This document shows, in pieces, positions 1 through 11,800 of a stretch of DNA of 64,000 bases. The stretch is from NCBI GenBank assembly GCA_001579985.1, contig LRSR01004616.1, forward strand, positions 20,903-84,902. Direction: 5' to 3'. The stretch's first letter is position 1. Every line of letters begins with the position of its first letter. The position numbers and the translations under genes are program-made. The DNA is from Hypsibius dujardini (taxonomy: Eukaryota > Tardigrada > Eutardigrada > Parachela > Hypsibiidae). The notes beneath the pieces were generated by a model. It did not search any database, had not been told where the DNA came from, and saw nothing but the letters and a program-made list of their open reading frames with translations.

Positions 1-226
1 CCTTATCGGTGCAGGACGACTCATACTGTGCTCGCTCTTCGGCTGACAAAAGACGAGGAATCGCTGCTTGATACCAGGTACCGGTTTCGTCGTATTGAAT
101 CTGCTTCTTCTGATCGACTATGATTTCGCCAGTTTGGAGGTCAGTCGGAATATACCTGCCAGAAAACAGAAAACCTTTGTTCATCATCGGGTAACTGTGT
201 GTGCCTGTGTGTCTGTTTATATGTCC

Positions 227-270
<44 letters not shown>

Positions 271-1441
271 GCTGTTTGCTGTCTGTGTTTACATGTGGAT
301 GTGGATAAGTAAATGCTTCTGCTCAAGTACTCTGCCTCTCTGCAATAAGTGGCGAATGAAGTGTACCATGAGCGATGATAGAAGAATGTATCCGCCACTT
401 CTGTGTAATGATGTTTCGGTGCGCCTACGACGTGATGCAGGACGCTGCACTTGCCGCGGATCAAGCTAGTCGGCAAAGTCTCCACTACCGGCCCAGAGTC
501 GTCCTTGTTCAGAAAAACCTCTCGGCTAGAGATAAAATGATCCAGCAACTGACGCTGAGTGTGAGGCGAAGGTGCATTCCGTTCAGCAATCAACTGATGC
601 AGGGGAACGATGGTGCTGTCGTCCAAGTCGCCGTCAATGAAGCCGCTGATCTCTTTTTGCACGGCGAAGGGAAGGTCCGCCTTGCGACTGTAGACGAAGA
701 CTCTTGCGTCAACAGAGTTGCCATTCTGTACCAAAAACGAAAAACATACATTAGACAGCGCCAGGAAGTAGCAAAAAGCTAGAAATGCGACTGCGTTATT
801 ATCAAACCCTCAGCTCAAAATTCAGCTTCTATAAGCCGAAAAGACCATCCGTCAATCAATAGGATAGCCAAACTTGATTCAATTCAAACATAAGCACGAA
901 TGTTGCCACAATTCATCAATCAACTGCGACCACTATGTACCCACAAAATTATCCATTTTCAAGATATTACTGCTTCCGAGTAATCCGTAAGGGTATAATA
1001 AGTCTGAGCCTTATCATCGTTTTAAAATCTGACAAACATACCTTAACGAAATCATCCACGCGACGTATTTGAAATGGTCCGGATGGAGACGTCTCAAAGA
1101 AAAGGTGGTCTGAAAAAAGGAAGTCGTATTGAAAAAATGACAAGACATTCCACCCCGAACAATCTCCAAACAAACCTCCAACAGAGTAGGTCATCCGTTC
1201 CGGAAGCTGCGGGGAAAGGGCTGGCTTAGCGGAAAGTTTCGGGTTACCCAGAGTATCACTGGCTGAAGAACCGGAGAGATTCAACGAGGAGGCTGATGCT
1301 GCATCGGATATTCCATTGGCGGTAATGCGCTCTTCGCTTGACGATGGTGCAGCATCACCTAAAATCAAATCCAGTTTAAGCGTTCATTCATTGGCATCCT
1401 GAAACAAATATACCTCGAACTGCGTCGTCCGCTTGCTCCAT
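1..1441 (-). CDS. MTA-like NuRD subunit, N-terminal part (BAH domain), runs off the window
   Basis: Five exons on the minus strand: 1414-1441, 1176-1358, 1042-1109, 367-725 and 1-155. Phases join exactly, and the frame is still open at the window edge (264 codons seen). The short first exon encodes MEQADDAVR. A Ser/Ala-rich leader of about 55 residues follows, then MTYSVGDHLFFE, which matches the usual MTA N-terminus (MYRVGDYVYFE). Next come the BAH-domain landmarks: IRRVDDFVK, the REVFL and LIRGKCSV blocks, FFYHRSWY, and the GEIIVDQKKQIQYDETG stretch. MTA proteins are scaffold subunits of the nuclear NuRD deacetylase and remodelling complex; the BAH domain helps assemble it. Expected downstream ELM2, SANT and GATA-type domains lie outside the window. 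The N-terminal leader before the BAH domain is longer than in vertebrate MTA1-3. Family is confident; which paralogue is unknown. Confidence 0.87.
227..270. repeat. (TGTC)n microsatellite in an MTA intron
   Basis: A perfect tetranucleotide run of 11 units lies in the 156-366 intron of the MTA gene, with degenerate TGT/CTG units around it. It is one of many TGTC/GACA tracts in introns of this window. Confidence 0.9.
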
Positions 1442-1812
1442 CTTAACGTGCAGGAAGAGCAAGAATTTTTGTGAGGGGAAGTCACGCTTGTCCTTTTCGT
1501 TCGCACAATACGAACGGAATCAATCTGAACGGTTGTGGGGAAAAAAGAACCAAATCAGTTGTAAATTAGAACGCTGCAAACTAAAATTAAGAACATAAAT
1601 GACTAAATCACGTACCGAACTTTTTTATCGATTGATTGTTGATTGGCTCACATTGACTTTTGAGGTGGAGTAAAATGGAGTATGCACTGACGACTTCACT
1701 TGTTTTCAGGTTTTGTTTTTCTCGCTTTCAATTGCTATTGCAGCAATTCTGTTTCCCTTTCTCGTCTAATTTTCATTTTCGGTATCTCACTAAACTGAGC
1801 ATTTTCACGGAC
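1442..1812. promoter_or_regulatory. short divergent spacer between the MTA and mRpS15 start codons
   Basis: Only 371 bp separate the two start codons, so the region probably holds both 5' leaders and a shared bidirectional promoter. No clear TATA box was seen. An in-frame upstream ATG at 1660 could extend mRpS15, but the extension is Phe-rich and unlike the family. Confidence 0.35.
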
Positions 1813-3277
1813 ATGGCGGCAATCGTATTCCGGATACTGCGACTGGGAGAACGAGCAATGCCGTCAAAGTCGTTCACAAGTCTTCTGCAGCTCTCGACCG
1901 GCGCCGCATCATCATCTTTCTTATCTCCTTGCCGTTTGCTCCATACCAGCCTGCCCCGACAGGAACTCATCCCGCTGGACTTGAGGCCGGACATTGCGGC
2001 AATCAAACATGACGTGAAGCGAGGGCAATTCAAATCCGGCGACAAGGAGGCCCTACCAAAGCCAGCGTATCTCCGACTGCGGCCTGGCTTTGAAAATTGC
2101 CGTGAGCTGGAGGACGCCCATCCGGATGTGCGGCGGATGTGTTCGATGGAATTTGCCGGATACAGAGAGCCACGCGCCCTATTGGAGATGGACCTGACGC
2201 GGAAGGTGCAGAGGTTCGGCTCCGATTTCGACTCTATCGAGGTGCGCATCGCCCGCCTCACCGCCCAGATTCGCACCTACCAGGCCTATTTGGCCACGCT
2301 CAGAAGTGAGTACAGTAATGCAAATGAAATGATCGTTGGTAGAATGGCTGTGAGTTGAAAGGGAAAAGGATGAACAAGATATTTCGAGCTTATATTGTAA
2401 TCAATCGATCTATCGGTAGGCAAAAGTGCAGCTCGGTGCTACTGCTACTGCTACTGTACTTACCTTATTTTGTTCGGGGGCTTGATTACGAGTACGAGTT
2501 TGGTTGTTGGCTTGATGTAGTTGGAGACTTGGAGTTGGATGGTGCAAGGCAGGGCCGCATAGAAGTCGGCGACAGGGACACTTGCGGCACTGCGTTTTGA
2601 ACAAAGGTTTATTTTTAAATAAGTATCTTGAACGTTTCTCAGCCGTTTTAACGACGATTTTGAAGCAAAAATTGCTGATGTTTTTTACCGTTTTGACATT
2701 GCGAAATGTCAATTGGGGTCGAACTTTCGTCTGTTAGTAGTTTTTGTTGTTGAGGGATCAATTTTTGAATAGGCCGGAAAATAAATTGAAGGTAATATGA
2801 ATGGGATTAGATTTTTCGGCAGCCTGAAATGTAAATTTTACTAAAATGTTTTTTACCCCTTTTCTCTCCGCAGACCGAAGTAAAGGGAAGCCCACGCAGA
2901 TTCTCTTGGAGGCGGTCAATCGTCGGAAAAAATACCTACGACGACTGCGTGCCTGGGATTACAACAAGTTCTGCTGGGTGTTAGAACAGCTTAATCTCGA
3001 GTTTGAGAGTTTGGAGTACGCCGCACGAACGACACGGCGGAACATTGCCCGCGGACTCATTCAAAAAGAAGCCATGGAGATTCGACGGGACAAGTTCATC
3101 AAGTACCATCAGGAACTGAAGGCTAAACAAAGACCCTTTTTGATCAGGAAGGAGACAGAACTAGCGGCGATTGATGAGGAAGAGAAGACTTTACAGGTTG
3201 AATTGGAGATGTTGAAAGAGAGTGATCCGCTAAAGCATGAGGGTATTCATTTAGCCGCATCAATCGCTAGGGCTTAA
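1813..3277 (+). CDS. mRpS15: mitochondrial small-subunit ribosomal protein uS15m (mRpS15)
   Basis: Two exons, 1813-2305 and 2874-3277, give 298 residues. The first ~50 residues are rich in Arg, Ser and Leu and poor in acidic residues, as expected of a mitochondrial presequence. The S15 core spans the intron: DSIEVRIARLTAQIRTYQ on exon 1, then the NRRKKYLRRLR helix and DYNKFCWVLEQLNLEFE on exon 2, which align with the S15 helix and the mitochondrial extension (NLRNTNYD, CWGLGIEY in human). The C-terminal third is a charged helix. It binds small-subunit rRNA in the mitoribosome. The start at 1813 was chosen because it begins the presequence; the in-frame ATG at 1660 adds an unlikely hydrophobic leader. 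Divergent from MTA. Confidence 0.85.
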
Positions 3278-4100
3278 CGCTTTTGGGCCTGTTTTGATGT
3301 TGTTGTTTTTAGAAATAACTCTTTTCTCTACCACTGGAAGGACAATGATGAGAAGAACTGACTAACTAGCACGCAATTGCCAATCTGTCTTTCTCTATGT
3401 ATGCCCTCGATCTACCAGTCTGTGTGTAAGTGCTTTACTGTCTGGCTGTCAATCTGTCGGGCAGTCTTCGTTTGTGCCTATTTATGCTTGTTTGTTCGGG
3501 TGTCTTTCTGTTGGTCTGTCTGTCTGGCTGCCTACTTGCCTGCCTGTCTGTCTGTTGTCTGTCTGGTCGATTGCTTGGATGTCCATCTATATCCTGAAGA
3601 ACTTTTCAGATATACGTCGGTTCCGTTGAGTGTGCGAGTGGCACCATTATCGACCGATACCATGAGGCGACTGATGTTTCCTTGCATTTGAATTACAAAT
3701 ACGTAGAGAGTGAAACCGGGTTTTCAATGTATAAGAAAGCGGAGGTTAATTTACACGGCGAAACATAGTCATGAAAAAATACTCTTTGAAAAAGAGCGGA
3801 ATGAGCAGTTAGTTAATTAGTAATAGTTTTTCGAGTTTTAGTGGCAGTATCACGCCGATGAGGGACCGTATATAAATATATCATTGTGCACCATTAAACA
3901 CTGCCATGAAAAAGAAAACGAAAAGAAAAAGAGCGGATGGGAGGGACGTGGTCAAGAGAAGGGCATTGGCTTTGGTCAACAACAGTTCAAATCCAAAAAA
4001 GTCCCCCCCCCCTGGAAGGGGCGCAAGATGGCGGAGGCGAAGCTTTCCCTGCAGCGAAATGGGCACCGGCCTACCATTTTAAATTTCAATTTCAATTTGC
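3278..4100. other. spacer with degenerate TGTC tract; no gene seen
   Basis: Positions about 3385-3575 are a decayed CTGT/TGTC tract whose translation is a meaningless Cys/Leu-rich peptide. A TATA-like ATATAAATATA lies near 3870, and an 8-C run at about 4004-4011. Nothing else is recognisable. Confidence 0.6.
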
Positions 4101-4109
4101 GGTTCAATC

Positions 4110-5000
4110 ATTCAAACTTGAGCATGTCGCGCTCGCCTTTGCCGACTTTTGAGGAGGTGGAAAGGGATCTTGGAGGAGGTGGAAAAGGATCTTGGAGGAG
4201 CTTCGGAATTGGGTTTTGAGCATGTCAGGCGTTGCAGGATGTGGAAGACCGCCGGAAGGAGACCGGACGCCTGCTGAGAGCTCTTCACAGTGAAGAAGAC
4301 CTCCCGGATAAGTCGCCTTCTTCCCTGCTGTCCGATTTCAACACCCGTAAGCGGAAGTTTACGCATTACTCGATCAGTCGGGTGCGAAAGTCTTGAGCAG
4401 TGAGCTTTCCGGCGGACGCATTCTGTGCGAGATGCCTCACACCCATAGGTTAAAGCCTGGAGGCATCTGTCAATTGGTTGATTGCAGAGTTCGGTGAATC
4501 ATTGTTATCGTTTGACTAATGAGATCGGGAAAAATTGCATATAATTGCTTGTTAATGCGTGTATAACTGAACTTGTGCTTTTTTTCTCCAGCGACGTACT
4601 GGACTTTTCATTCATGAATGGAATATCCGTTTGCTGCTGCCGTTTAACATGGACAAGATTCGGCGTATCCTTCGGCCTCGTCCTGGTCAATCCAGATCAT
4701 GCTGATCATCGAAACTGGCCATCTGGTGCCTTACCGCATCCACGGAACGAGAGGAGTGAACCAGATTCGCCGGATATCAAGTCAAGGCGACGGCATCAAC
4801 CGCGGCGAGGAAGAAAGAAGGAGACGAATCCTTCGGTGTTCTCATCTACTTCCCGGAAGAGATGGATCTTTCTCCCTTGATTGGCGAAGTGATTGGGAGC
4901 TGCAATTTTTTGGGGTTTTCATGCGTTTTGCCTTCATGTGTGAACACGGCAACTAGTGAGACGCCGGTTGTGGTGTTGGACTTTTATGTCACGTATTGAT
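4110..5000 (+). pseudogene. probable decayed protein-coding stretch (coiled-coil-like), frameshifted
   Basis: Protein-like segments occur in different frames. One begins MSRSPLPTFEEVERDL (about 4122). A 22-bp unit containing GAGGAGGTGGAAA is directly repeated at about 4150-4195, which shifts the frame. A second segment, LQDVEDRRKETGRLLRAL, follows in another frame from about 4230. Later short blocks include FIHEWNIRLLLPFNMDKI (about 4605) and DESFGVLIYFPEEMDL (about 4825), again in different frames and separated by stops. No intron pattern joining them cleanly was found. I do not recognise the family. It may be a pseudogene, or a gene with introns and sequence errors that could not be resolved. 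Confidence 0.3.
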
Positions 5001-5740
5001 GCCGCACCGAAGACACCGTCGTGTTCTACGAAGCCTCAAGAAACGAGTCCTGCATCCGGCAGGGTCTAAAATAGTGTCAATTAATAGAAAAAATGCATAC
5101 TTTTAAAAAACAAATGTGCATCTTTACTTTCCAAAATGTCGACGATAAAAAAAGTTAAAATCCGAAGAGATTTGCGATCACCCCTCGATATTAGGGGGAC
5201 TTTTGTGTCCAGGGAGAGGGGGTCCTGAACGGGGGGGGGGCAACAAAATAGAAACTCTTTTCTGCTTGCTAATGCGCGCACAGAGCTGAAATAACGCGAA
5301 ACACGTACGGGGAAAGCGTCTAATTATTCAATGTGTGAAGGTGCCAATAAGATATCCACTGTGTTTTTCGAATCTTTGTTTTTAATCCTTACCCGCTTTT
5401 CTGTTTTGCTTTCTTGGCGAACCAAAACAAATTATTGTTCTCGCGAACTTTAGTCCTGCATTGATTTTTTCAAATTATACCTTTCCTACCTTTTATACAT
5501 TTTTTACATTTTTGTCGAAAGCCTTGGGTTGGAAAAAAAACAGCTAAATATGTTATTTATTTCTCTAATGATGCTGTTGTCGTTCTACACAATCAGTTTT
5601 TATTCTTTAATAAATATTCTAATTTTTTATGATGATAATTCGTAAAAATATCTCGTGAACATTTGACGAAACTGCCGAAATTAACCCCCGGGGGCGGGCA
5701 CCCCGCCCCCGCCCCCAGGGGGGGTTGTAGATCATTAGTT
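5001..5740. other. AT-rich spacer with G- and C-runs; no gene seen
   Basis: Contains a 10-G run at about 5231 and, at about 5685-5726, a very GC-rich segment made of C-runs and G-runs. The rest is AT-rich with no convincing reading frame. Confidence 0.6.
5685..5726 (-). other. predicted G-quadruplex / i-motif tract
   Basis: On the plus strand, runs of four or five C are separated by one to a few bases, followed by a 7-G run. On the minus strand this gives at least four G-runs close together, a classical G4 pattern. It can also fold as a hairpin (CCCCCGGGGGCGGG...). Confidence 0.5.
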
Positions 5741-5744
5741 TTTT

Positions 5745-6640
5745 GCTATTTTAGGCCCTGGCATCCGGAGTATGCCGGGCTCATCAAAATCTTTGCACCG
5801 GACGTGAATAAGGACATCCGCCGGGATCATGGTCTGCCAGCATGCCAAGTCTTCTTCGGTTTCTGGGAGGAGACGGAATCGGACGTCTGACTGACCGGAA
5901 AGACTGAAGCCCACGCCATGGGTGGTCATCGACACCATCATGCATTCTGGTGCGGGTTTGCGGTCTCTACCGAACACAGAGATGGGGATGGACGCCGCGG
6001 AAAAAGTCGAGGCCGATCACGAGATGATCACGTCTGTCGACAGTGAGGCTACTTTGTTTGACCGATTTGTTCAGTCTTTTCACAATAGAAAACAACATTT
6101 TTTTACAACAGAAATGATCAAATGAATTGCCTAAATTTTCACATTCACGGATGTTTTTTATTCAGTTTCGAACCTTTAAAAATGATGATTTTGGGGTGAT
6201 CTGGTATTTTTTCAGGAATTTTGTTTAGAGTATTGACGGTGCCACATGTGAAGTTGCATGAGTATGCATCACAACTGGACTATTTGCTGTCCTTGAAACT
6301 GCCACTCAAGTCTCCAGACTGTGCTGAAGAGTTCGGACATCGGAGTTACTATAACCGTCACCGCACGACACACACTCTGGTTCACTACTGTCCGTGGGAT
6401 GCCCGATTTGCCGAGAACCATTTGCTGATGATGCATCAAGCAACCAACTGCCCGGAGTTTGTGTCCTCGCGAGAACGATGAAAGAATACGCCGCCGCCGG
6501 CCCAGCGCATCATTCCCAAACCGCATGTGTGCGCTTGCGGGAAGGCGTTAAAGGAAGCTCGGTCCCTCAAGCAGCACGAGGACGTCTGTTCCAGTGCTCA
6601 GTTCTTTATTAAGTTAATTCAGTACAGTGGTTACAATAGA
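5745..6640 (+). pseudogene. probable decayed gene with CHHC/C2H2-like zinc-binding motifs
   Basis: Three protein-like pieces follow each other. One is HPEYAGLIKIFAPDVNKDI...WEETESD (about 5757-5890). One in another frame contains PWVVIDTIMHSGAGLRS (about 5916-6080). The third, from 6221, contains HYCPWDARFAENHLLMMH...C, a Cys/His arrangement reminiscent of paired-finger proteins. That frame stops at TGA (6479-6481), but the same frame continues after it with CACGKALKEARSLKQHEDVC (from about 6530), another Cys/His cluster. I do not recognise a family with confidence. Frameshift plus an internal stop suggest a pseudogene, though an unrecognised intron or sequence error is possible. Confidence 0.3.
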
Positions 6641-6741
6641 CATGTCATTTCGAGAATCAATGAATCAATCCGTTGTGTGTCTTATTTATTACTGGAAAAT
6701 AAGTACAGAGAATAACACGGTTTATAAATATGTCTGAAAAT

Positions 6742-6822
6742 GAGCGGATGGCCGAGTGGTTAAGGCGATTGACTGCTAATCAATTGGGTTTACCCGCATG
6801 AGTTCGAATCTCATTTCGCTCG
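6742..6822 (+). tRNA. tRNA-Ser (anticodon GCU)
   Basis: 81-nt type II tRNA without an intron. The acceptor arms GAGCGGA and TTCGCTC pair over seven bases, including one G-U. The D arm contains TGGCCGAGTGGTTAAGG (A box). The anticodon loop CTGCTAA places GCT at 6775-6777. A long variable arm follows, as expected for serine. The B-box GTTCGAATC is at about 6802-6810. The discriminator base is G at 6822. It reads AGC/AGU codons. Confidence 0.95.
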
Positions 6823-6826
6823 AATC

Positions 6827-6831
6827 TTTTT
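6827..6831 (+). terminator. RNA polymerase III T-run terminator
   Basis: Five consecutive T residues start five bases after the tRNA-Ser 3' end, the standard Pol III stop signal. Confidence 0.75.
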
Positions 6832-7175
6832 GGTTTTTACTCTTTGGACTAACCTTTTTTGTCTGTACTTTCACAAAGATCTTAACACCGTCAGCGAAGC
6901 ATAAAGCAGAGCAGAAGGAGCGGTAGTAGATAGAAAAACAGACAGACAAAGACAGACAGAACCCAAAACATATATAAACGCATATGCCAGCTGTCTTATT
7001 AGGGTAATCCACTTCCCAGACCACGTGGACGGTGGAGTTGGAGTATCTGCGCGTACGCCGTACTCCGCTGCGTAGCTGGAAATAAGTTGAGACTTGTATT
7101 TGTCGTTTCACAGCAATTTGAACATTGTTTCTCTCTCGCAAACGGACGTAACTTATTTCGCCCATTATTACCGCC

Positions 7176-10100
7176 ATGGACAGCGACGAAGCTCGTACAC
7201 CAAAGGACACCTGGACCACCGTCGGCAAGAAACCCGTTGTGAAGAAGGACAAATCAAACGACTCAATCGGAGGGGGAATTTTAGGCTCGACGAAGGCAGG
7301 ATCTGCTGCCGCCAAGGCTGCCTCCCAAATCCCACCGGCCAAAAAACCTGAAGCTATCCGCATCCGTGAAGAACAGCTCAATCGCTTGAAGAAAAAGACT
7401 GCTCCTCTGCCGGAAGCCATGACGCGACGCTCGGAGTCTGATTCGGGATCATCGTCTGACGGAGAACGTCAAGGTGAATTGAACACGTGTAGGCTTCTGC
7501 TTTCTGAATGTCACTATCAATCAATTCAACCTTACAGTGCTTCTCTTTGATTTGATTGATGACAGCTGTCTGTTAGCCACAAACCTACAGCAATCATGTT
7601 TTTATTCTGGCAGGCTCTTCCCAGCGAGAGAAACCTTTGCCAAAGGTTTGTTACTTAGGGGACACTTTTAAGAAGATGTTGGAGAAAGACTTTCTCAAAG
7701 AATACTTGAATTATTTTCTTTCCAGAAAGTGAAAGACGCTGTTGCAGCTAAGCCTGTTGGCAAACCGGGTGCGACATTAGAGCCGGCGCTGAAGAAGGTA
7801 CACTTCAAGACGTTTTACTTTGTTGACGGATATTTCTACCCTCACACGGAAGATGGACTTCGGTCCAGCAATACATTGTTTGAAGGTTTATCTGATCTGT
7901 TTCTTCTTTATGTTGTGTAGATCGATTACAAAGCTCTGTCCGTGGAAGTGGACAAGGCCAAATCTACCGGTCAAAGCGGCGATGCCTGGCTCAAATTGGT
8001 GGCCAATCACTTGAACGAGAAGCTGAAAGATGTCCCCGTTGCAGCTTCCTTTTACGCTGAAGAGGGATTCACATGGGGTGCGCGCAAAATATCACTTTTT
8101 CAACTTGTACATGCATCGATTAATGTCTAAAGATCGCATGCCTGATTAAACAGACAGGCATGCAGACACACAGACACACAGGCAGAAGGGCCAACAGATA
8201 GACATTCAAGTAGATAGATAAACAGACAGACAGGTGGCACGAGAGATATTTGAATTTAGCTCTCATGATTTTGTTACTTTGATTGATTGGTTGGTGAATT
8301 ACTGGTAATTTGACATTATCAATACCTACAGTAACGACCGGCTTCTGTTATTTTTATTCCAGGTTATCCGCTTCATTTGGCGCCCAAAGATCTGGTGAAG
8401 GTATTCAATGCGACCTTCTCATCTGCTCCGAAGAATCTATTGGAGGGCTACTTGGAATGGTTAATCACCGACGCCCGCAGCAACTATCTGAGCAAGCAGA
8501 GACGTGAGTGGTCGATTACTTGATCTGGCTCAGAAGGAAAGCTGTACAGTTATAAGATTATATTTTGGGTATTGCAGCTGTTCATGGAAGCCAATTAGTG
8601 ATACAATACTTGCTGTCCAAAAATGCGGATCTCATCTCAGAGAAGCATCTGAATGATGTGGGTCGCCGGTCTGCTTGTTTGTGTTGGGTAGTGATGGAAT
8701 TCATTGGATGATAAGGTTATGTTATTTTAGCGTACAACTGATTTGAAATCGTACGCGTCAAGAAAGGACGAGACCATTAAGGACGAGACACTCTTCATCC
8801 TCTGGGCTTATGGCCAAGTGGGAATTGCTAGCTTCAGCAAGGGATTTGACGGTGAGACTAAGAAGGCATGAATCAGTTGCGCCTTTTTTGAGTTTGAACT
8901 GGTAGTCAGACTTACAATGATATTAAAACTTGTTTTTTTTCACAGTATGGTACAAGATGATGTTCCCGTTTTTGAGCGATCGGAGATACACTGGCTTCAT
9001 CGTTGCCTACTTGGAGAAGTTATTTCAGTAAGTACTTATACCGGTTAAATTTGGCCATAGAATTAATAGATAGCCAAGTCAATAGACTAGTGCTAATTCG
9101 AGAGGGACTAACATTTTGTTACAGGAATCACAAGAAGCACGACTTTGGCAAGATCAACAAGGCTGAGGTCTTCTTGAACACATTCGATCACTTTTTGGGC
9201 CGAAATACCATCCATTTTCACAAGTCCACAAAGGCCAAAATTAGTTCAAGTTATACTCATCTTCGGGTATGTCGTTTTCTTGTAGTTTCCGCTTTTGACG
9301 AGGTCAGAACGAGCGTTACATTGTGTTTAGGAGCTCCTGTTCAAGGACAAACTCCGGGATCATGCGGCATCTTACTTTGCCCAGTTTCTTATGCGCCTCG
9401 GTCAACCTCACCAACCGGACAAGTACTACGAAGCGGTATGTATGTTTGTATTTGTTCGTTTGAAACTTGTCTGTTCATTCGTCTGCTTATATCTGTCTGT
9501 CTTTCTGTCTGTTTGCTCGGCTGTCTGACAACTTTCCAGTCTTATTTGCTCTAGATTTATCTGGTGTCTGGATGTCAAGTCTCTCTGGAGATGCCTGGTG
9601 TGGTCGGATGAATATTTTAACGCAGGTGTTTGCTCCATTTTAGGCCAGCGGGAATCTTGTGCAGTGCCTGAAGGCAGATGACAAATGTTTGGAAGTGTGG
9701 CGGGGGAAACATCTGTCCAGTCAGCGGGATAGCCAGTTGCTGCTTCAATTCATTCTCACGAGCGATGACGATGCCACCCGAACACTTCGTCGCTCCAAAA
9801 GGTTTGCAGACTTTTTGGCCCATCTCGAAGAGTTTGAACCAGCCAAGGGGAAGAATGTGGCGGAGGGTTTCAAGGAAGAGCAGGCTCAGACAGTCGAACT
9901 TGCAAAGGTAGGCGTAGGAGGCCACTTTGTTTTGTGCCGAGTAAGAAAGAAGCGAAGGCAAGAATCGGTCCGTTATTTTGCAGAAAATTCGGCAGCGCAT
10001 CAAGAAGGAAAACCGTGGATCTTGTGTGAAGAAGTTCCTGCTGTTTGTCTTTCTCGCCGCTGCTGCGGTGTTTGGCGAAGTAATGTACAACACGCCCAAA

Positions 10101-11190
10101 GGTACTTTTGAGTTGAAAACAGTGTTTCTAATTTTGATGGACCCAAACAGAAATGGTCATCCGGTTATAGAATCAGACAGTTATCGATACTGTCTAAAAA
10201 TGTATTTCAGGTTCATATGCGGTGCATGGATATAATGTTGTTAAGCCTGTTGCCATTGAGTACTACACCGTGACGAAGCCGGCCGTCTTGAAGGCTTGGG
10301 AAAAGCAGGTGAAACCGTTTGCCTTCTGGGCTGGCGCTGAGAGCGTCAAGTTGGCCAAATACTCCTTTAACGTGCTTTGCAAGTAAGCTTTTATCACTTC
10401 AATTGGACCTCTCACAAATGGCATTGCTGTTTGTCTGAACCGTATCATTGGTCAGTTATACATTGGTCAGTTATACCGAAACCTCTGTTGCAGTCTGTGG
10501 GCTTCCATCGAGACCAATCTTCCTCAAGTGTATGCAGTATTGCAGCAAGTGCAAGACTACCTTTGCCATCTGGCGGGACAACTAGGCACTCTCTCCTACG
10601 CTGGACTGCGAAAGGTTAGTCCCATATCGACTGCCCTGCTTGTCTCTCTGTATGAAACGATTTGCATGTAGAAATAGATGGCAATCTGCATATTAAATTG
10701 TTAACGTGGATTTTGTTTTTCAGTTTGATCACTTCCTTGTGGATATGCCACCTCTCTCCCAATTGGCCGCGTCTGCGTCTGAGAAAGCGGCCCCTGTTTT
10801 CGAGTAAGTTAAACACATACTTTGACACCAGGCAAACGTACAAACAGACAGACAGACAGGCGGGCACATATTGACAGTCCGGCAAAACTGAGCAAAGACA
10901 AAAAGTTAGGTAGTCCATGCTTGTAAACGGATAATTGGGCAGACAGCTGAAACAAGTTACAGGTCTACATACTCAGTAAATCGCATCTTCTGCTTATGTT
11001 TGACTTGAAGCCGTGCTTGACTGCTTATTTTCAAATGAATTCGTGCAACCAATTGAAAGGACTTTTTACTCTCTCCAGCTATGCGCGGGAGCGACTCGCC
11101 ACCGGGTTGGTTTATGCCGGCCATTTGGTTGAGTCTTATTGGGCCGGAAACTCCACCATCACATCATCAAGTCGACCTGTCAAGCCGTGA
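7176..11190 (+). CDS. TMEM214: transmembrane protein 214 homologue
   Basis: Sixteen exons: 7176-7473, 7614-7645, 7726-7797, 7921-8077, 8363-8503, 8578-8657, 8731-8851, 8946-9027, 9125-9266, 9331-9435, 9644-9907, 9984-10101, 10211-10382, 10494-10614, 10724-10803, 11079-11190. All phases close, giving 698 residues (human about 689). The start TGGTTVGKK-like block (KDTWTTVGKKPVVKK) is typical of the family. A Lys/Ser-rich N-terminus is followed by an all-helical cytosolic region with landmarks GYPLHLAPKDLVKVF, LFILWAYGQ, YFAQFLMRLG and VWRGKHLSSQRDS. A hydrophobic segment (KKFLLFVFLAAAAVFGEV, about residue 520) is the clearest membrane span; a weaker one near WAGAESVK may be the second. TMEM214 is an ER membrane protein linked in vertebrates to ER-stress caspase-4 docking and ribosome-rich ER. 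Introns contain GACA/TGTC tracts. Confidence 0.9.
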
Positions 11191-11800
11191 AGCAGGAAGC
11201 CAGTCATCCGCAGGCAAAATTCAGACAATGAAAGTTTACTCCCGATTGCAGTGCTGGTTGCTCCTGAATGCAGACGTTGTTGCTAATTTGTTCCGAGTGA
11301 ATGCCCCCTTCGCCGCATCCATCTTCCTTCTAACTGGACTCTTTGAAGCGGAAGGAGTCAACACTAGTTTTGACACTCCTTGTCTGTCATTTGTTTCTGT
11401 AACAAGGGCAATGATACACATCGCTGGGATTCTGTGAATTTTTCTCTCTCCCTCCCCTTATTTCCATTTCATCATTTTGTTTGCCTTGAGAGTTCATCAC
11501 TTTACAGAGAAATGGTTTTTTGTTCGTTTTCACCCTCTTTTCTTCCACCTGGACTGCGTGTGCCTCGGGTTTCCCAAGTATTCCGCCCCAATTAAAATAC
11601 ACTTCTACGTTGGTGGCGCCAGGACGTTAAAAAATGAGCTGTAGCGTCGAACAATGGTTAAATATTCAACCAACAATATCGGAATTAATTCATGGTTTTA
11701 ACAATTAAGAATCGAAAAACAAACAAACCAGAATGTTAATATATGGAACATAATAGATCAAAAAAGAAACCTGAGTCAAAGTAAATCGAGCGACGGTAGA
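11191..11800. other. convergent spacer / 3' UTRs; no gene seen
   Basis: Lies between the 3' ends of TMEM214 (plus) and the peptide-receptor GPCR (minus). A pyrimidine-rich stretch occurs at about 11435-11475. An ATTAAA polyadenylation-like signal lies near 11591. No convincing coding frame. Confidence 0.55.

Noticed and set aside
68-469. Plus-strand frame with VCLSVCLSVC repeats
   Set aside because: Antisense to MTA coding exons and across the TGTC repeat; no splice logic.
6479-6481. Selenocysteine at the TGA in the zinc-finger-like frame
   Set aside because: No recognisable SECIS-like structure identified by eye, and nearby frameshifts make decay the simpler reading.
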